Assembly (NCBI GenBank): GCA_965205045.1
Contig: OZ242031.1
Span: 2,232,001-2,296,000, forward strand
DNA length: 64,000 bases
From: UBA6522 sp965205045
GTDB taxonomy: Bacteria > Pseudomonadota > Gammaproteobacteria > Steroidobacterales > Rariloculaceae
Direction: 5' to 3'
The notes beneath the pieces are model-generated. The model worked only from the letters and a program-made list of their open reading frames with translations, was not told where the DNA came from and ran no database searches. Each line of letters starts with the position of its first letter. Within the stretch, counting starts at the first letter, position 1. Both the position numbers and the translations under genes were made by a program. Below, piece by piece: positions 53,766 through 62,536 of this stretch.

Positions 53766-54619
53766 GCCATCGCCTCGCGTAGCGCGGCGTCGAATTCCGC
53801 CCTGTTCGAAATGACGATCGGAGTCTCATGCGGTTCATCCAGTTCGCCGGATACATCGAGCCGCAGCCGCTTCTGAAAGTAGTAGAGCAACGCCTTGCGC
53901 ACGGGAATGGATATTCTGTCGTTCTCCATTCGAAAGTCTCTCGCGATCACTTTCCTTTGGTCTTCGTTCAATTGCGGATTTGGCATGATCGTCACGGCGA
54001 GTCTCTCGACCCAATATGTATCCGTCCCCGATTGCCTTCCCGCCCGGCCCTCGCTACGTACGTCCAGACAACGCGAAAGAATGAAGTCCTTGAACTTCTC
54101 ATCGATATGGCAATAGGCCCGCACGTGCCAACGCAGCCCATCGTTGCCGAAGGCGTGGGGCGTAACGCGGCGCCACAGCGGGAGAGGGCGTTCCGGATTC
54201 ATCGACTGATATCGAATCTCTATGGAAAGGTTCTCACTGGCAGCCCCCACGATCCGGCGAAGAATATACGCGTCGATGCGCCGGTAAGGAATGGGCATGA
54301 CACCGTAATCCGGCGCCGATGACAACCAGGACTCTTGTGGGGTTCCCTCAGGGTTGGCCTCGGTCTGAAGTTGGGCGAGATACGAGTCGGACTCGGGCCG
54401 AAGAAAGACCGGCGCGAAGTCGTCCGCTGCCAGATATCGCTTCGCGCTCTTGTCGTAGACCAGATTCCCGGGGGCATTTTCCGCGTACAGCCGCAGATCC
54501 TTGGATGCCTGCGGCACGGACACGCCGAACTGCCCGATGATGTCCGCGCGATTGATTCCGCCTTCCCAGAAAAGACGGAATTCTATGAACGTCAATCGCT
54601 TTTCTACACCCCAACGCAT
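53762..54619 (-). CDS. WYL-domain transcriptional regulator (BrxR/CapW-like)
   Basis: A 285-residue regulator with an N-terminal winged helix (NRADIIGQFGVSVPQASKDL), a central WYL domain (RYQSMNPERPLPLWRRVTPH, AFGNDGLRWHVRAYCHID) and a C-terminal WCX region. The layout is that of BrxR/CapW repressors, dimeric autoregulators of BREX, CBASS and other phage-defence operons. It overlaps hsdR by 4 bases, so it is the first gene of the operon and would repress its own promoter. The 16-base palindrome at 54699-54714, 80 bases upstream, is a likely operator. Confidence 0.85.
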   Translation of the reverse strand: MRWGVEKRLTFIEFRLFWEGGINRADIIGQFGVSVPQASKDLRLYAENAPGNLVYDKSAKRYLAADDFAPVFLRPESDSYLAQLQTEANPEGTPQESWLSSAPDYGVMPIPYRRIDAYILRRIVGAASENLSIEIRYQSMNPERPLPLWRRVTPHAFGNDGLRWHVRAYCHIDEKFKDFILSRCLDVRSEGRAGRQSGTDTYWVERLAVTIMPNPQLNEDQRKVIARDFRMENDRISIPVRKALLYYFQKRLRLDVSGELDEPHETPIVISNRAEFDAALREAMA

Positions 54620-54698
54620 AACGTACTTTGCTGGCGGCAGATGATTCCGCTGTTTTCGGCTCCATTGGAAATCAATAACGAAACTATACTAATATACT

Positions 54699-54714
54699 TT
54701 ATATACGTATATAA
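54699..54714. promoter_or_regulatory. 16-bp perfect palindrome, putative operator of the type I RM operon
   Basis: TTATATACGTATATAA at 54699-54714 is a perfect palindrome in a very AT-rich patch (54670-54720) that stands out from GC-rich flanks. It sits about 80 bases upstream of the regulator's ATG (minus strand) where a promoter would be; the palindrome and adjacent TATACTAATATACT also supply -10-like sequences on the minus strand. Fits known operators of WYL-type autorepressors in position and symmetry. Confidence 0.6.
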
Positions 54715-54715
54715 T

Positions 54716-54919
54716 GTTTGGCTCCGTCTGCAGGACTCTTGCCGCCGGGCGGGCGATGACCCACGGCAGCACCTCGAATCCCTGGCCCGACTTCAGCAAC
54801 TCGACCGAGTTTTCGCCTGATTTGACTGGTTTTGGACCGTCACGCGCGGTTTAAGTGACTGATTTCATTGGTTCGTGTGGCCGCCGAACGGCTGTAGCGC
54901 CGACCTACGGCCTCCATCG
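54716..54919. other. Intergenic region without recognisable gene
   Basis: About 200 bases beyond the regulator's promoter and before the 46-bp repeat. No supported ORF. It contains a small stem GTAG-CGCCGAC-CTAC at 54894-54908 that is part of the dispersed repeat unit. Confidence 0.4.
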
Positions 54920-54965
54920 ACCAAAAATCAATCGCTTGCGACCGTTTTGGCGCTGAGTTGCGGAA
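54920..54965 (+). repeat. 46-bp dispersed repeat, copy B
   Basis: Identical to 29548-29593 over 46 bases, same orientation, with imperfect similarity extending left to 54893. It lies about 300 bases beyond the start of the type I restriction operon and 70 bases from the end of the DUF3999 gene. The two copies are 25.4 kb apart and enclose both core and accessory genes. Confidence 0.8.
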
Positions 54966-55036
54966 ATCGGGCTAACCCAACTGAGGTTCAGGCCCGTTGA
55001 CGCATGCGGTCAATCGCTGACCGGGCGTGCCCGACC

Positions 55037-56380
55037 TTAGCCGAAAGCGTCGCGCCCCAGGCGATAAGCCATCCAGCCGACCGCCAGCGCGCCGAGCGCC
55101 AAGGCAATCCACAGCAGAGCCGAGCGCCACGGAAATTCCCGCGGCGGGATAAACGCGGCGTCTCCGCCCAACTCCCTCATGGCGCCGAGTCCCGCCGCCG
55201 AGACGGAAATCGGCTCATCCAGCCGATCCCAGACCTGGCCAAGCACGGCGTCCGGGCCGGCCTCGGTGGACAGTCCGCCTCCGGCCAGAAGATAGGGCGC
55301 GGCCCCGTTTGCGGCGAACCGAAGGAATTCCTGCGGATAGTGAAGCTGAAGCTCGACGGCGTCCTCGTCGAGCGGGCGGCGCGGCTGAACTCTCCAGTAG
55401 CGAGCGACGCTACGCGCCACATCCACCGCGGGCGAGCGCACCTGCTCGGCCTGGAAGTCGATCCGGTAATAGAACCGCCTGGCAGCCACCAGGTCCCACG
55501 GACCGTCCAGCGAAGCGCCGCTGTGGATCGCAGCATTCGCCCATCCATTCGGATTCGCGAATTCCAGCTGCACTGCACGAACGGGCAGGAGGCCGCCCGC
55601 ATCGAAGTACAGCGCATTCTCCTCGGCCTCTTCCGGCCCGGGCACCGCTTCAAGTTCGACCTGTTCCACCGGCGTCGGGTCCGGCTCGGCGGAACCGATC
55701 AATTCCAGTTGTTCCAGGACCCACGGTGAAGGCGTGTCGCCTGCCCACTCGATCCGGTAATAGCCGCCCGGGCGCCCGTTGAGCGCGATCCGGCTGTGGC
55801 GCACCCGGGTATCGTCGATCGCAAGCGCCGCAACGCTGCCCTGGCCGACGACGCTCCAGCGGTCGAGGTCGCTGCTGTGTGAGATCGTCACCGTGGTCAG
55901 AAACGGTTGATCCATCTCGTTCCATTGAAGATCGGCGGCGACCGGCGCTGTTTCAAGCGACCGCGCATCGGCGACGAACGCGACAATCCCGGCGCGAGGT
56001 TCCGCGGGCAACCCGAGCGAGACGTCGACGCGCTCGTCCGTTGCCCCGACTGTGAGGCCCCCGATCGCCTCGCCGGCCTGTGTGCGATACACCGGCGACA
56101 CATCCAGTGCGACACTCGATTCCGTCGCGGGCCCCGGCTCCGCGATAACCCGGTAAAACGGCATCGCCTCGCCGTCCGCATCGAGCACGGCCACCTCCTC
56201 CAGGCGTCTTGCCTGGCGATACACCTCGGCTCTCAAGGGAATGTCGTAGAACGCGCTCTCGGCGCCGAGCTCCAGCGGCCATCCAACCGCGAAGTCGTTC
56301 GGGTCCAGCGCGTTCGCCGAGCCGATAGACAGACCGGCGACCAGGCCCACAAGAAGTTTCTGTCGTTGCATGTACGTCAT
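55037..56380 (-). CDS. DUF3999 family exported membrane protein
   Basis: A 447-residue protein with signal peptide (LLVGLVAGLSIGSANA; start ATG 56380 or 56371) and a single C-terminal membrane helix (ALLWIALALGALAVGWMAYRL). In between, two beta-sandwich-like halves with FAVGWPLELGAESAFYDIPL, YRIEWAGD and YWRVQPRRPL, as in DUF3999. Members are normally next to a DUF2339 membrane protein, and here that gene lies immediately upstream. Function unknown; envelope location. Confidence 0.85.
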   Translation of the reverse strand: MTYMQRQKLLVGLVAGLSIGSANALDPNDFAVGWPLELGAESAFYDIPLRAEVYRQARRLEEVAVLDADGEAMPFYRVIAEPGPATESSVALDVSPVYRTQAGEAIGGLTVGATDERVDVSLGLPAEPRAGIVAFVADARSLETAPVAADLQWNEMDQPFLTTVTISHSSDLDRWSVVGQGSVAALAIDDTRVRHSRIALNGRPGGYYRIEWAGDTPSPWVLEQLELIGSAEPDPTPVEQVELEAVPGPEEAEENALYFDAGGLLPVRAVQLEFANPNGWANAAIHSGASLDGPWDLVAARRFYYRIDFQAEQVRSPAVDVARSVARYWRVQPRRPLDEDAVELQLHYPQEFLRFAANGAAPYLLAGGGLSTEAGPDAVLGQVWDRLDEPISVSAAGLGAMRELGGDAAFIPPREFPWRSALLWIALALGALAVGWMAYRLGRDAFG

Positions 56381-56478
56381 TTTAGCCTCGAAGCTTCACC
56401 CGTATCCTGCCGGCTCATGTATTCGGCTCCGGTCTTGCCGGGACAATCCATGCGGACACCGTTACCGGGCCGTGTCCG

Positions 56479-56568
56479 CCTCAGCCTCCACGCGTGGGGG
56501 CACCGGGCTGTTCCAGAATTCCGCGTTGTTCATTGAGTCCCTCAGCCTCCACGCGCGGGGGCACCGGG
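56479..56568. repeat. Duplicated 29-bp segment at the DUF2339 3' end
   Basis: CCTCAGCCTCCACGCG and the following bases occur at 56479-56507 and again at 56540-56568 with one mismatch in 29. On the minus strand both copies encode PVPPRVEAE, so the natural end of the DUF2339 protein is present twice in tandem with about 32 bases between. Confidence 0.75.
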
Positions 56569-58518
56569 GCAAAGTACCCGACAACCAGGAGCAGCACGCC
56601 GACACCCAGGAACGAGACAACGCGCGCGAAGTTCCCGGTGCTGGCCAGATCCACCAGGAACAGCTTGACCACGACAACAGTCATCAACACGGCGCCGCCG
56701 ACCCAGACCTCGCGCCGGCGGGTCCGGGCGCCGAGCACCATTCCCAGCAGTCCGGCCGCACCCCAGACGATCGAGATCGAAGTCTGCAATACAACGGATT
56801 CGAACAGCGCCGCCGAGTCGAACGGCACGTCAGACCAGTGATTGCGGAGGCGCCAGGAACTGCTCGATGTCCGCCAATCCCGCCCACAGCCACCACGCCG
56901 CCGACCATCCCAGCAGGAGCCATCCGGTTGGCGCAAGCACCGGTTTTCCGACTGCCCCGACATCGCCCCGGTCGAGCCACCAACCGGAGAACCAGCCGGC
57001 CAGCGCAATCAGGGCCGCCCCAAGGACAAACCCGTTGAACAACGGCCCCGCCCCTGCCGCATATATGCCCGGTTGGGCGACATAGGAAGCGCCGGCGAGA
57101 AGCTGCAGCACCAGCCCCGCCAGGAGCGCCAACCCTCGCTGCTGACGGCAGCCCAGCCAGACCATGGCCGCGCCCTGAAACGCCCATGCCACCGACGTCC
57201 AGCGGGCATCCAGAGCAAGCGGCACGGCGATCGCGAGGAACACGATCGCCAGTCCGAAAAACGCCTCCATCAGCACGCGCAGGTCCTTCCTGTGGCGGTG
57301 CATGAATGACGAGACCGTCACGTACAGGGCCGCGAGCACGACAGCGGAGATTGCAAGCCCGTATTCCGTATCGCCGACCAGTCGTGCCTGCAGGCCAAAG
57401 CCCACGATGGGCGTGCCGAACACAAGTGTTCCGTCCACGAACCCGCGCAGATGCGGTGCATGACGCCAGGAAAAGAGGACCGGAATGAGCGTATACGTCA
57501 GGATGAACAGGACCAGGAAAGGCTCGGTTGTCGCGAATTGGTCCGGCCGGTACGCCTGATAGCCCCAAAAACCGCCGATTCCGAAGGTGAAGATGAAGCC
57601 CAGCAGATTAAGCGCCCGCCAGGCCTTGAACCAGGCCACCCCGACCACCGCACCGTTCAGTATTGCGTAGTAACTGAAGAGCAGGACATGGTCGGATGCG
57701 TCCGATGCGGCGAGCATCGGTGCCATGAACCCGCCGACGATTCCGAGCACGGCCAGCGCCCGGGAATCCTGCAGGACCGCAAGCGTTCCGCCCGCAACGG
57801 TGAAGATCAGCAGGAAGCCAAACGCGGCGGCCGCCGGCAGCAAGTCGAACAGGGCGAACGCCGCGTAGGCGGTGAGGTAGAGCACCGCGACGCCGCCACC
57901 CTGAAGACTGAGCGCGTAGACCCGGCGACGTTCCCTCAATCGCCAGCCCACCGCAAGCAGGCCGAGCCCGAACGCCGCCACGCCCGCAAGCCGAAACTCG
58001 ATGGGCAGATTGAAGAGTTGCCGGTCGATGGCTTCGCGAATGAAGAACGCCAGACCCAGCAAGGAGAGCACGACGCCGACCCTGACGGGCACGTTGCCGG
58101 TCGTGAACCACCCCGTCACGGCATCGGTAATCCGATTCGTGGCGGACGATATCCGGCCGGTCGTGCCGGCACCGCTCCTCGGAGCGGTTCCCGGCGCCGG
58201 TGCGCTTTCTTCGGGTGGCGGGCGCGGCGGGTCCTGCGAAGGATCCGGCGTCGGCGGCTCGGGCGTCCCCGCCTGCTCCGCGTGCACGCTGACCGGTTCG
58301 GCAACCTGCGGCCCAGGCGCCGGAGCCGGGTCCCCGACTTGCTCGGTGGCAGCCCTGCCGGCTTCCAGTGTCGTCACGCGGTCGCTCAGATGCTTGACCC
58401 TACCGATGAGGAAACCGATCAACGCACCCAGGACGACTCCGGCAATTCCCCCCAGAGCGTAGCCGGCAACCGCACCGACAAGGATCGAAAAAACCAACAC
58501 GCCAATTCTCCCTAACAA
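56481..58518 (-). pseudogene. DUF2339 multi-pass membrane protein, frameshifted and internally shortened
   Basis: The main frame (58518-56830) starts with the anchor GVLVFSILVGAVAGYALGG, a coiled coil, a Pro/Glu-rich linker and about 15 membrane helices typical of DUF2339, then stops after EQFLAPPQSLV. The conserved C-terminus continues in another frame: VVLQTSISIVWGAAGLLGMV, VWVGGAVLMTVVVVKLFLVD and SFLGVGVLLLVVGYFAPVPP, ending at 56481. At least one indel near 56840 separates them. Family members usually have about 150 further residues at this point, so a deletion is also likely. The 3' end carries a 29-base duplication. Confidence 0.7.
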
Positions 58519-58557
58519 GTAATCACGCCCCGACCGAGCACCAGCCCTTGGAAAGAG

Positions 58558-58701
58558 CGAGGGTGCGTGCGTCCATCCCTAGCGCGCGTCGTGGGTTCTG
58601 CGCGGGGCCAGGGATGGCCAGGAGCGCCGAACCCCGATTTGAGCCCGCCATGGATGGCGGGCGAAATTGAGCGCGCAAGGGATGGACGCACGCACCCTCG
58701 C
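58558..58701. repeat. Long inverted repeat (30-bp arms) between DUF2339 and dctM genes
   Basis: The left arm 58558-58587 (CGAGGGTGCGTGCGTCCATC...) is the reverse complement of 58672-58701 with one mismatch, separated by 84 bases. The loop carries smaller symmetric pieces (GGCCAGGGATGGCC, GCCCGCCATGGATGGCGGGC). The whole looks like a paired REP/BIME-type unit and could act as a transcript-stabilising or terminating structure between the two minus-strand genes. Confidence 0.75.
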
Positions 58702-58719
58702 GGCGCGCCTACACCGCGA

Positions 58720-60087
58720 CTACCCCCCGTAAACCACCCCCGGCAACCAGGTGGCCAGCTCCGGCCAGAATGCAAGCAGCGCCAATGCGACCAACTGAAT
58801 GACCACGAACGGAATGACCCCCCGATAGATCGCCGTCGTCTCCACACTCCCGGGCGCCACCCCGCGCAGATAGAACAACGCGAACCCGAACGGCGGCGTC
58901 AGGAACGATGTCTGGAGGTTGATCGCGATCATGACCCCCAGCCAGACCGGGTCGATCCCCATGGTCAGGAGGATCGGTCCCACGATGGGAACCACCACAA
59001 ACGTGATCTCGATGAAGTCCAGCACGAAGCCCAGCAGGAACATCAGCAGCATCACGATGAGCATCGCGGTGACCACACCGCCGGGCATGCTGACCAGCAG
59101 TTCGTGCACCAGGCGGTCTCCGCCGTAACCGCGGAAAACCAGTGAAAACACCGATGCGCCGATCAGGATAAGGAACACCATGCTGCTCACGCGCACCGTG
59201 CTCTTCATGACGTCGATCAGGCGCGCCAGCGAGAACTGCCCCTTGCCCAGGGCCAGCAGCAGCGCGCCGACACCGCCCACGCCGGCGGCTTCCGTGGGTG
59301 TGGCCAGTCCGCCCATGATGGAGCCGAGCACCGCCAGTATCAGGAACAGCGGGGGAAACAGCGCCAGCGCCAGTTCGCCGAAGCGGACCTTTTCGGCTTT
59401 CTCGCGCGCCGGCATGGTGGCCGGCCTGAGCAGCGCCACAGAAGCGATGTAGATGACGTAGAGCGCCACGAGGCCCAGGCCCGGTATCAGCGCGCCCACG
59501 AAAAGATCGCCCACCGACACGGTATCCGGCGAGAAGATGCCGGCGTCGAGTTGCGCCTGGCTGTAGGCCGAGGAGAGCACGTCGCCCAGCAGCACCAGGA
59601 TGATGGAGGGCGGAATGATCTGCCCCAGCGTGCCGGACGCGCAGATCGTGCCGGTGGCCACGGCCGGGTCATACCCGCGGCGCAACATGGTTGGCAGCGC
59701 CAGCAGGCCCATGGTCACCACCGTGGCGCCGACGATTCCGGTGCTCGCCGCCAGCAGCATGCCGACCAGGGTCACCGAAATCCCCAGCCCGCCCCGCAGC
59801 GTGCCGAACAGCCGGCTCAGGCTGTCGAGCAGGCTTTCGGCAATCTGCGCCCGCTCCAGGGTGACGCCCATGAACACGAACAACGGCACCGCCATCAGTG
59901 TCTCGTTGCTCATGATCCCGTAGATGCGGTTGGGCATCGTGCCCAGGAAGGCGCCGTCGAATATCCCCAGCGCCATGCCGATCCACGCAAACAGGAGCGC
60001 AACGCCGCCCAGCGAGAATGCCACCGGGTAACCGGCCAGCAGCACCGCCACGACGGCGGCAAACATCAGCAGTGCGACCCACTCCAT
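58720..60087 (-). CDS. dctM: TRAP transporter large permease DctM
   Basis: A 455-residue DctM subunit from ATG at 60087 (MEWVALLMFAAVVAVLLAGYP); the frame extends upstream but that part is antisense-like and overlaps dctQ. Typical DctM features: GYPVAFSLGGVALLFA, PNRIYGIMSNETLMAVPLFVFMG and TPTEAAGVGGVGALLLA, with about 12 helices, ending in TSFLTPPFGFALFYLRG. Sodium-driven importer of organic acids with DctQ and a periplasmic DctP; no DctP is seen in the window. Shares one base with the dctQ stop. Confidence 0.92.
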   Translation of the reverse strand: MEWVALLMFAAVVAVLLAGYPVAFSLGGVALLFAWIGMALGIFDGAFLGTMPNRIYGIMSNETLMAVPLFVFMGVTLERAQIAESLLDSLSRLFGTLRGGLGISVTLVGMLLAASTGIVGATVVTMGLLALPTMLRRGYDPAVATGTICASGTLGQIIPPSIILVLLGDVLSSAYSQAQLDAGIFSPDTVSVGDLFVGALIPGLGLVALYVIYIASVALLRPATMPAREKAEKVRFGELALALFPPLFLILAVLGSIMGGLATPTEAAGVGGVGALLLALGKGQFSLARLIDVMKSTVRVSSMVFLILIGASVFSLVFRGYGGDRLVHELLVSMPGGVVTAMLIVMLLMFLLGFVLDFIEITFVVVPIVGPILLTMGIDPVWLGVMIAINLQTSFLTPPFGFALFYLRGVAPGSVETTAIYRGVIPFVVIQLVALALLAFWPELATWLPGVVYGG

Positions 60088-60635
60088 CAGATCGCCTCGC
60101 TCGGGGGGCCGCCCGGCTCGCCGTCCGGCTCCACCGCCCGGGTGAGCACCAGCACTGCGCCAAGCAGGTCCGCGATGCCCTGCAACATCAGCAGCAGCGC
60201 CGTGGCGGGTATCAGGCTCTTCATTATGGGCACGAAGGGGAAGGGCAGTCCGCCGGCTTCCCTGGATGCCTCGCGGATCGCCCACGACGTGGACACGTAG
60301 TCCCAGCTCGTGACCGCGACGAAGGCGGCAAGGGGGAGCAGAAACACCACCGTTCCGACGACGTTCACCCAGGCGCGGCGTTGTGCGGTACTGCGCCGGT
60401 AGAAGATGTCGACGCGGACGTGTTCGTTGTGCTTCAGCGTGTAGCTGGCCCCCAGCATGAAGACCGCGGCGTGCATCCACACGATGCTTTCCTGCATCGC
60501 GATCCAGCCCAGGTCGAAGACATAGCGCAGTACCACGATCACGAAGGTCCCGAGCACCATCAGGACCGTCAGCCACGCCATCGCGGAGCCCGTCAGCTCG
60601 CTGATGCGCTCGAGATTTGACTTCAGTCGCTGCAT
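60087..60635 (-). CDS. dctQ: TRAP transporter small permease DctQ
   Basis: A 182-residue four-helix protein: ERISELTGSAMAWLTVLMVL, VVLRYVFDLGWIAMQESIVW, MHAAVFMLGASYTLKHNEHV and RVDIFYRR, the standard DctQ pattern (R-Y-x-F and HVRVD). It is 51 bases from the TPR gene and translationally joined to dctM. The DctP substrate-binding subunit expected upstream is replaced by unrelated genes. Confidence 0.9.
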   Translation of the reverse strand: MQRLKSNLERISELTGSAMAWLTVLMVLGTFVIVVLRYVFDLGWIAMQESIVWMHAAVFMLGASYTLKHNEHVRVDIFYRRSTAQRRAWVNVVGTVVFLLPLAAFVAVTSWDYVSTSWAIREASREAGGLPFPFVPIMKSLIPATALLLMLQGIADLLGAVLVLTRAVEPDGEPGGPPSEAI

Positions 60636-60685
60636 GAGTGGAATGTCAGATTGGGCGGCCGCAGTCGCAGTGGGAGCCGCCCGCC

Positions 60686-61015
60686 TCAGCGGTCAGGCCG
60701 TTGCTGTGCCGATTTGCGCAGCCGCTTGAGAAATACGGTCATTTCGCGGGCGGCCTGGATGTCGCCGCGCTCGTTCGCCACGCGGATGCCGCGCCGGTAG
60801 CTTTCCATGGCCCGATCCTCCAATCCGGCGTCCGCCTGCGCCCGCCCGAGCTGCTTCCATGCGGCCGAATAGCCCGGTTCGAGCGCCACGGCCCTGCTCA
60901 GGTGCCCGGCGGCCCTGACGGGTTCGCCCGCCTTCAGGTATTCGCATCCCAGCGCGTACCGCAGGCCCGCGCTGTCGCCGCCGCGCTCCAGTATAGCCTC
61001 CAATCGCGGCGCCAT
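60686..61015 (-). CDS. TPR-repeat protein
   Basis: A 109-residue protein from ATG at 61015 (MAPRLEAILERGGDSAGLR); the longer frame to 61111 overlaps trkH and is discarded. About three tetratricopeptide units: GLRYALGCEYLKAGEPVRAA, ALEPGYSAAWKQLGRAQADA and DRAMESYRRGIRVANERGD. Likely a small cytoplasmic adaptor. It starts 8 bases after the trkH stop, so it is co-transcribed with it. Similar small TPR proteins are often seen near TRAP or CoA genes but no role is assigned. Confidence 0.8.
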   Translation of the reverse strand: MAPRLEAILERGGDSAGLRYALGCEYLKAGEPVRAAGHLSRAVALEPGYSAAWKQLGRAQADAGLEDRAMESYRRGIRVANERGDIQAAREMTVFLKRLRKSAQQRPDR

Positions 61016-61023
61016 GCTCACGT

Positions 61024-62478
61024 TCACGGCCTCCAGAAAGTGGGTGTGATCAGCACCAGCAAGGTGAAGATTTCCAATCGCCCCAGCAACATGGCGCACA
61101 CCGCTGCCCATTTCTCGATCGGGCCCACGTTACCGAAGCCGGACGCCACCTCGCCGAGTCCGGGACCGAGGTTGTTCAACGTGGCCGCCACCGCGGAAAA
61201 CGCGGAAACCTGGTCCAGGCCGGCAGCGACCAGGATCAGCAGCAGGACGCTGAAGACGACCACGTAGACGGCAAAGAATCCCCAGACCGCGTCGACCACC
61301 CGGTGGGGCACGGGCTTGGACCCCAGCTTGACCGGCACTTCGGCGCTGGGGTGCACCAGCCGCTGCACTTCCCTGAGCCCCTGCCGGTACATCAACAGCC
61401 AGCGGATGACCTTTATCCCACCGGCCGTTGAGCCGGCACAACCGCCGACGAAACTCGAAAAGATCAGCAGCACGGGCAGCACGCCGGGCCATACGGCGAA
61501 ATCGGCCGTGGTGAATCCGGTGGTGGTGGCGATGGAAACAGTCTGAAACAGACCGTGGGTGAGGGTTTCGGTGAGCGTCGGATAGTACCCCTGGAAATGG
61601 AGGTACACGACCACCGCCACGATCAGCCCGCCGAGCAGCTTCGAGTAGGCGCGAAACTCCGGGTCCTGGAGGTAATGCTTGACGGAACGATGCCGCCATG
61701 CGAGAAAATGCAGCGAGAAATTGATGCCGGCAACGAACATGAACACGACGGCGACCAGCTCGATCGCGGCACTGTTGAAGTACCCGAAGCTCTCGTCGTA
61801 CGTCGAGAAACCGCCGATGGCGACGGTGCTGAACGCGTGGCAGATGGCGTCGAACAGGCCCATCCCGGCCAGCAGGTAGGCCAGCGCGCACAGCACGGTG
61901 ATGCCCAGGTAGACATACCAGAGCGCCTTCGCCGTCTCGGTGATCCGCGGCGTCAGCCGGGTGTCCTTCACCGGTCCGGGCGTCTCCGCCCGGTAGAGCT
62001 GCATGCCGCCGACGCCCAGCATGGGCAGCACCGCCACGGCGAGCACGATGATGCCCAGGCCGCCGAACCACTGCAGTTGGTGGCGGTAGAACAGGATCGA
62101 CTCGGGCAGCTCGGCAAGCCCGGTCAATACCGTCGCGCCGGTGGTGGTCAGACCCGACATGGACTCGAACACCGCGTCGGTGAGGCTCATCTGCGGATTG
62201 CCGGTGAGCAGCAGCGGCACCGAGCCGAACAGGCCCAGCACGATCCAGAACGCGGCCACCACCAGGAATCCTTCGCGCAGCCGCAGCTCGTGGGTCTGCG
62301 CGCGAACCGGCCACCAGATCGCGATCCCGGAGCCGAGAACGATTAGGAACGATGCCGCGAATGCCAGCCACTGGCCGTCCCCGAAGATCACCGAAACGAC
62401 GATCGGCAGCAGCATCGCGGTGCTGAACATCGTCAGCAGCAGACCGAGAATGCGTTGTATCGTTGCTCTGGCTCGCAT
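61024..62478 (-). CDS. trkH: Trk-type potassium uptake membrane protein TrkH
   Basis: A 484-residue TrkH with the four MPM pore repeats: filter-like TGLTTTGATVLTG region (SMSGLTTTGATV), AFSTVAIGGFSTYD, TTTGFTTADF and TLNNLGPGLG; each has the glycine that lines the K+ filter. Inner-membrane potassium importer working with TrkA (not in the window). ATG at 62478 lies inside a run of 7-base repeats that contains two further ATGs upstream in other frames. Confidence 0.93.
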   Translation of the reverse strand: MRARATIQRILGLLLTMFSTAMLLPIVVSVIFGDGQWLAFAASFLIVLGSGIAIWWPVRAQTHELRLREGFLVVAAFWIVLGLFGSVPLLLTGNPQMSLTDAVFESMSGLTTTGATVLTGLAELPESILFYRHQLQWFGGLGIIVLAVAVLPMLGVGGMQLYRAETPGPVKDTRLTPRITETAKALWYVYLGITVLCALAYLLAGMGLFDAICHAFSTVAIGGFSTYDESFGYFNSAAIELVAVVFMFVAGINFSLHFLAWRHRSVKHYLQDPEFRAYSKLLGGLIVAVVVYLHFQGYYPTLTETLTHGLFQTVSIATTTGFTTADFAVWPGVLPVLLIFSSFVGGCAGSTAGGIKVIRWLLMYRQGLREVQRLVHPSAEVPVKLGSKPVPHRVVDAVWGFFAVYVVVFSVLLLILVAAGLDQVSAFSAVAATLNNLGPGLGEVASGFGNVGPIEKWAAVCAMLLGRLEIFTLLVLITPTFWRP

Positions 62479-62500
62479 CTCGCATCTCGCATCTCGCGTC
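62473..62500. repeat. Heptanucleotide simple repeat over the trkH start
   Basis: Four tandem copies of TCGCATC (last with one mismatch) at 62473-62500; on the coding strand each perfect unit reads GATGCGA and contributes an ATG and a GAG. The trkH start codon is inside the last unit. Changes in copy number would alter the distance from any upstream ribosome-binding site without shifting the reading frame. Confidence 0.75.
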
Positions 62501-62536
62501 CGCTGGCCCGTGGCAAAAGTCCCGCGGCGCGGGCGG

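Noticed and set aside
29548..54965. The two 46-bp repeats as attL/attR of one 25-kb integrative element
   Set aside because: The segment between them contains dtd, tatA, azurin, oxidase, ppk2 and cinA-like genes and no integrase, so it is not a plausible single mobile element.
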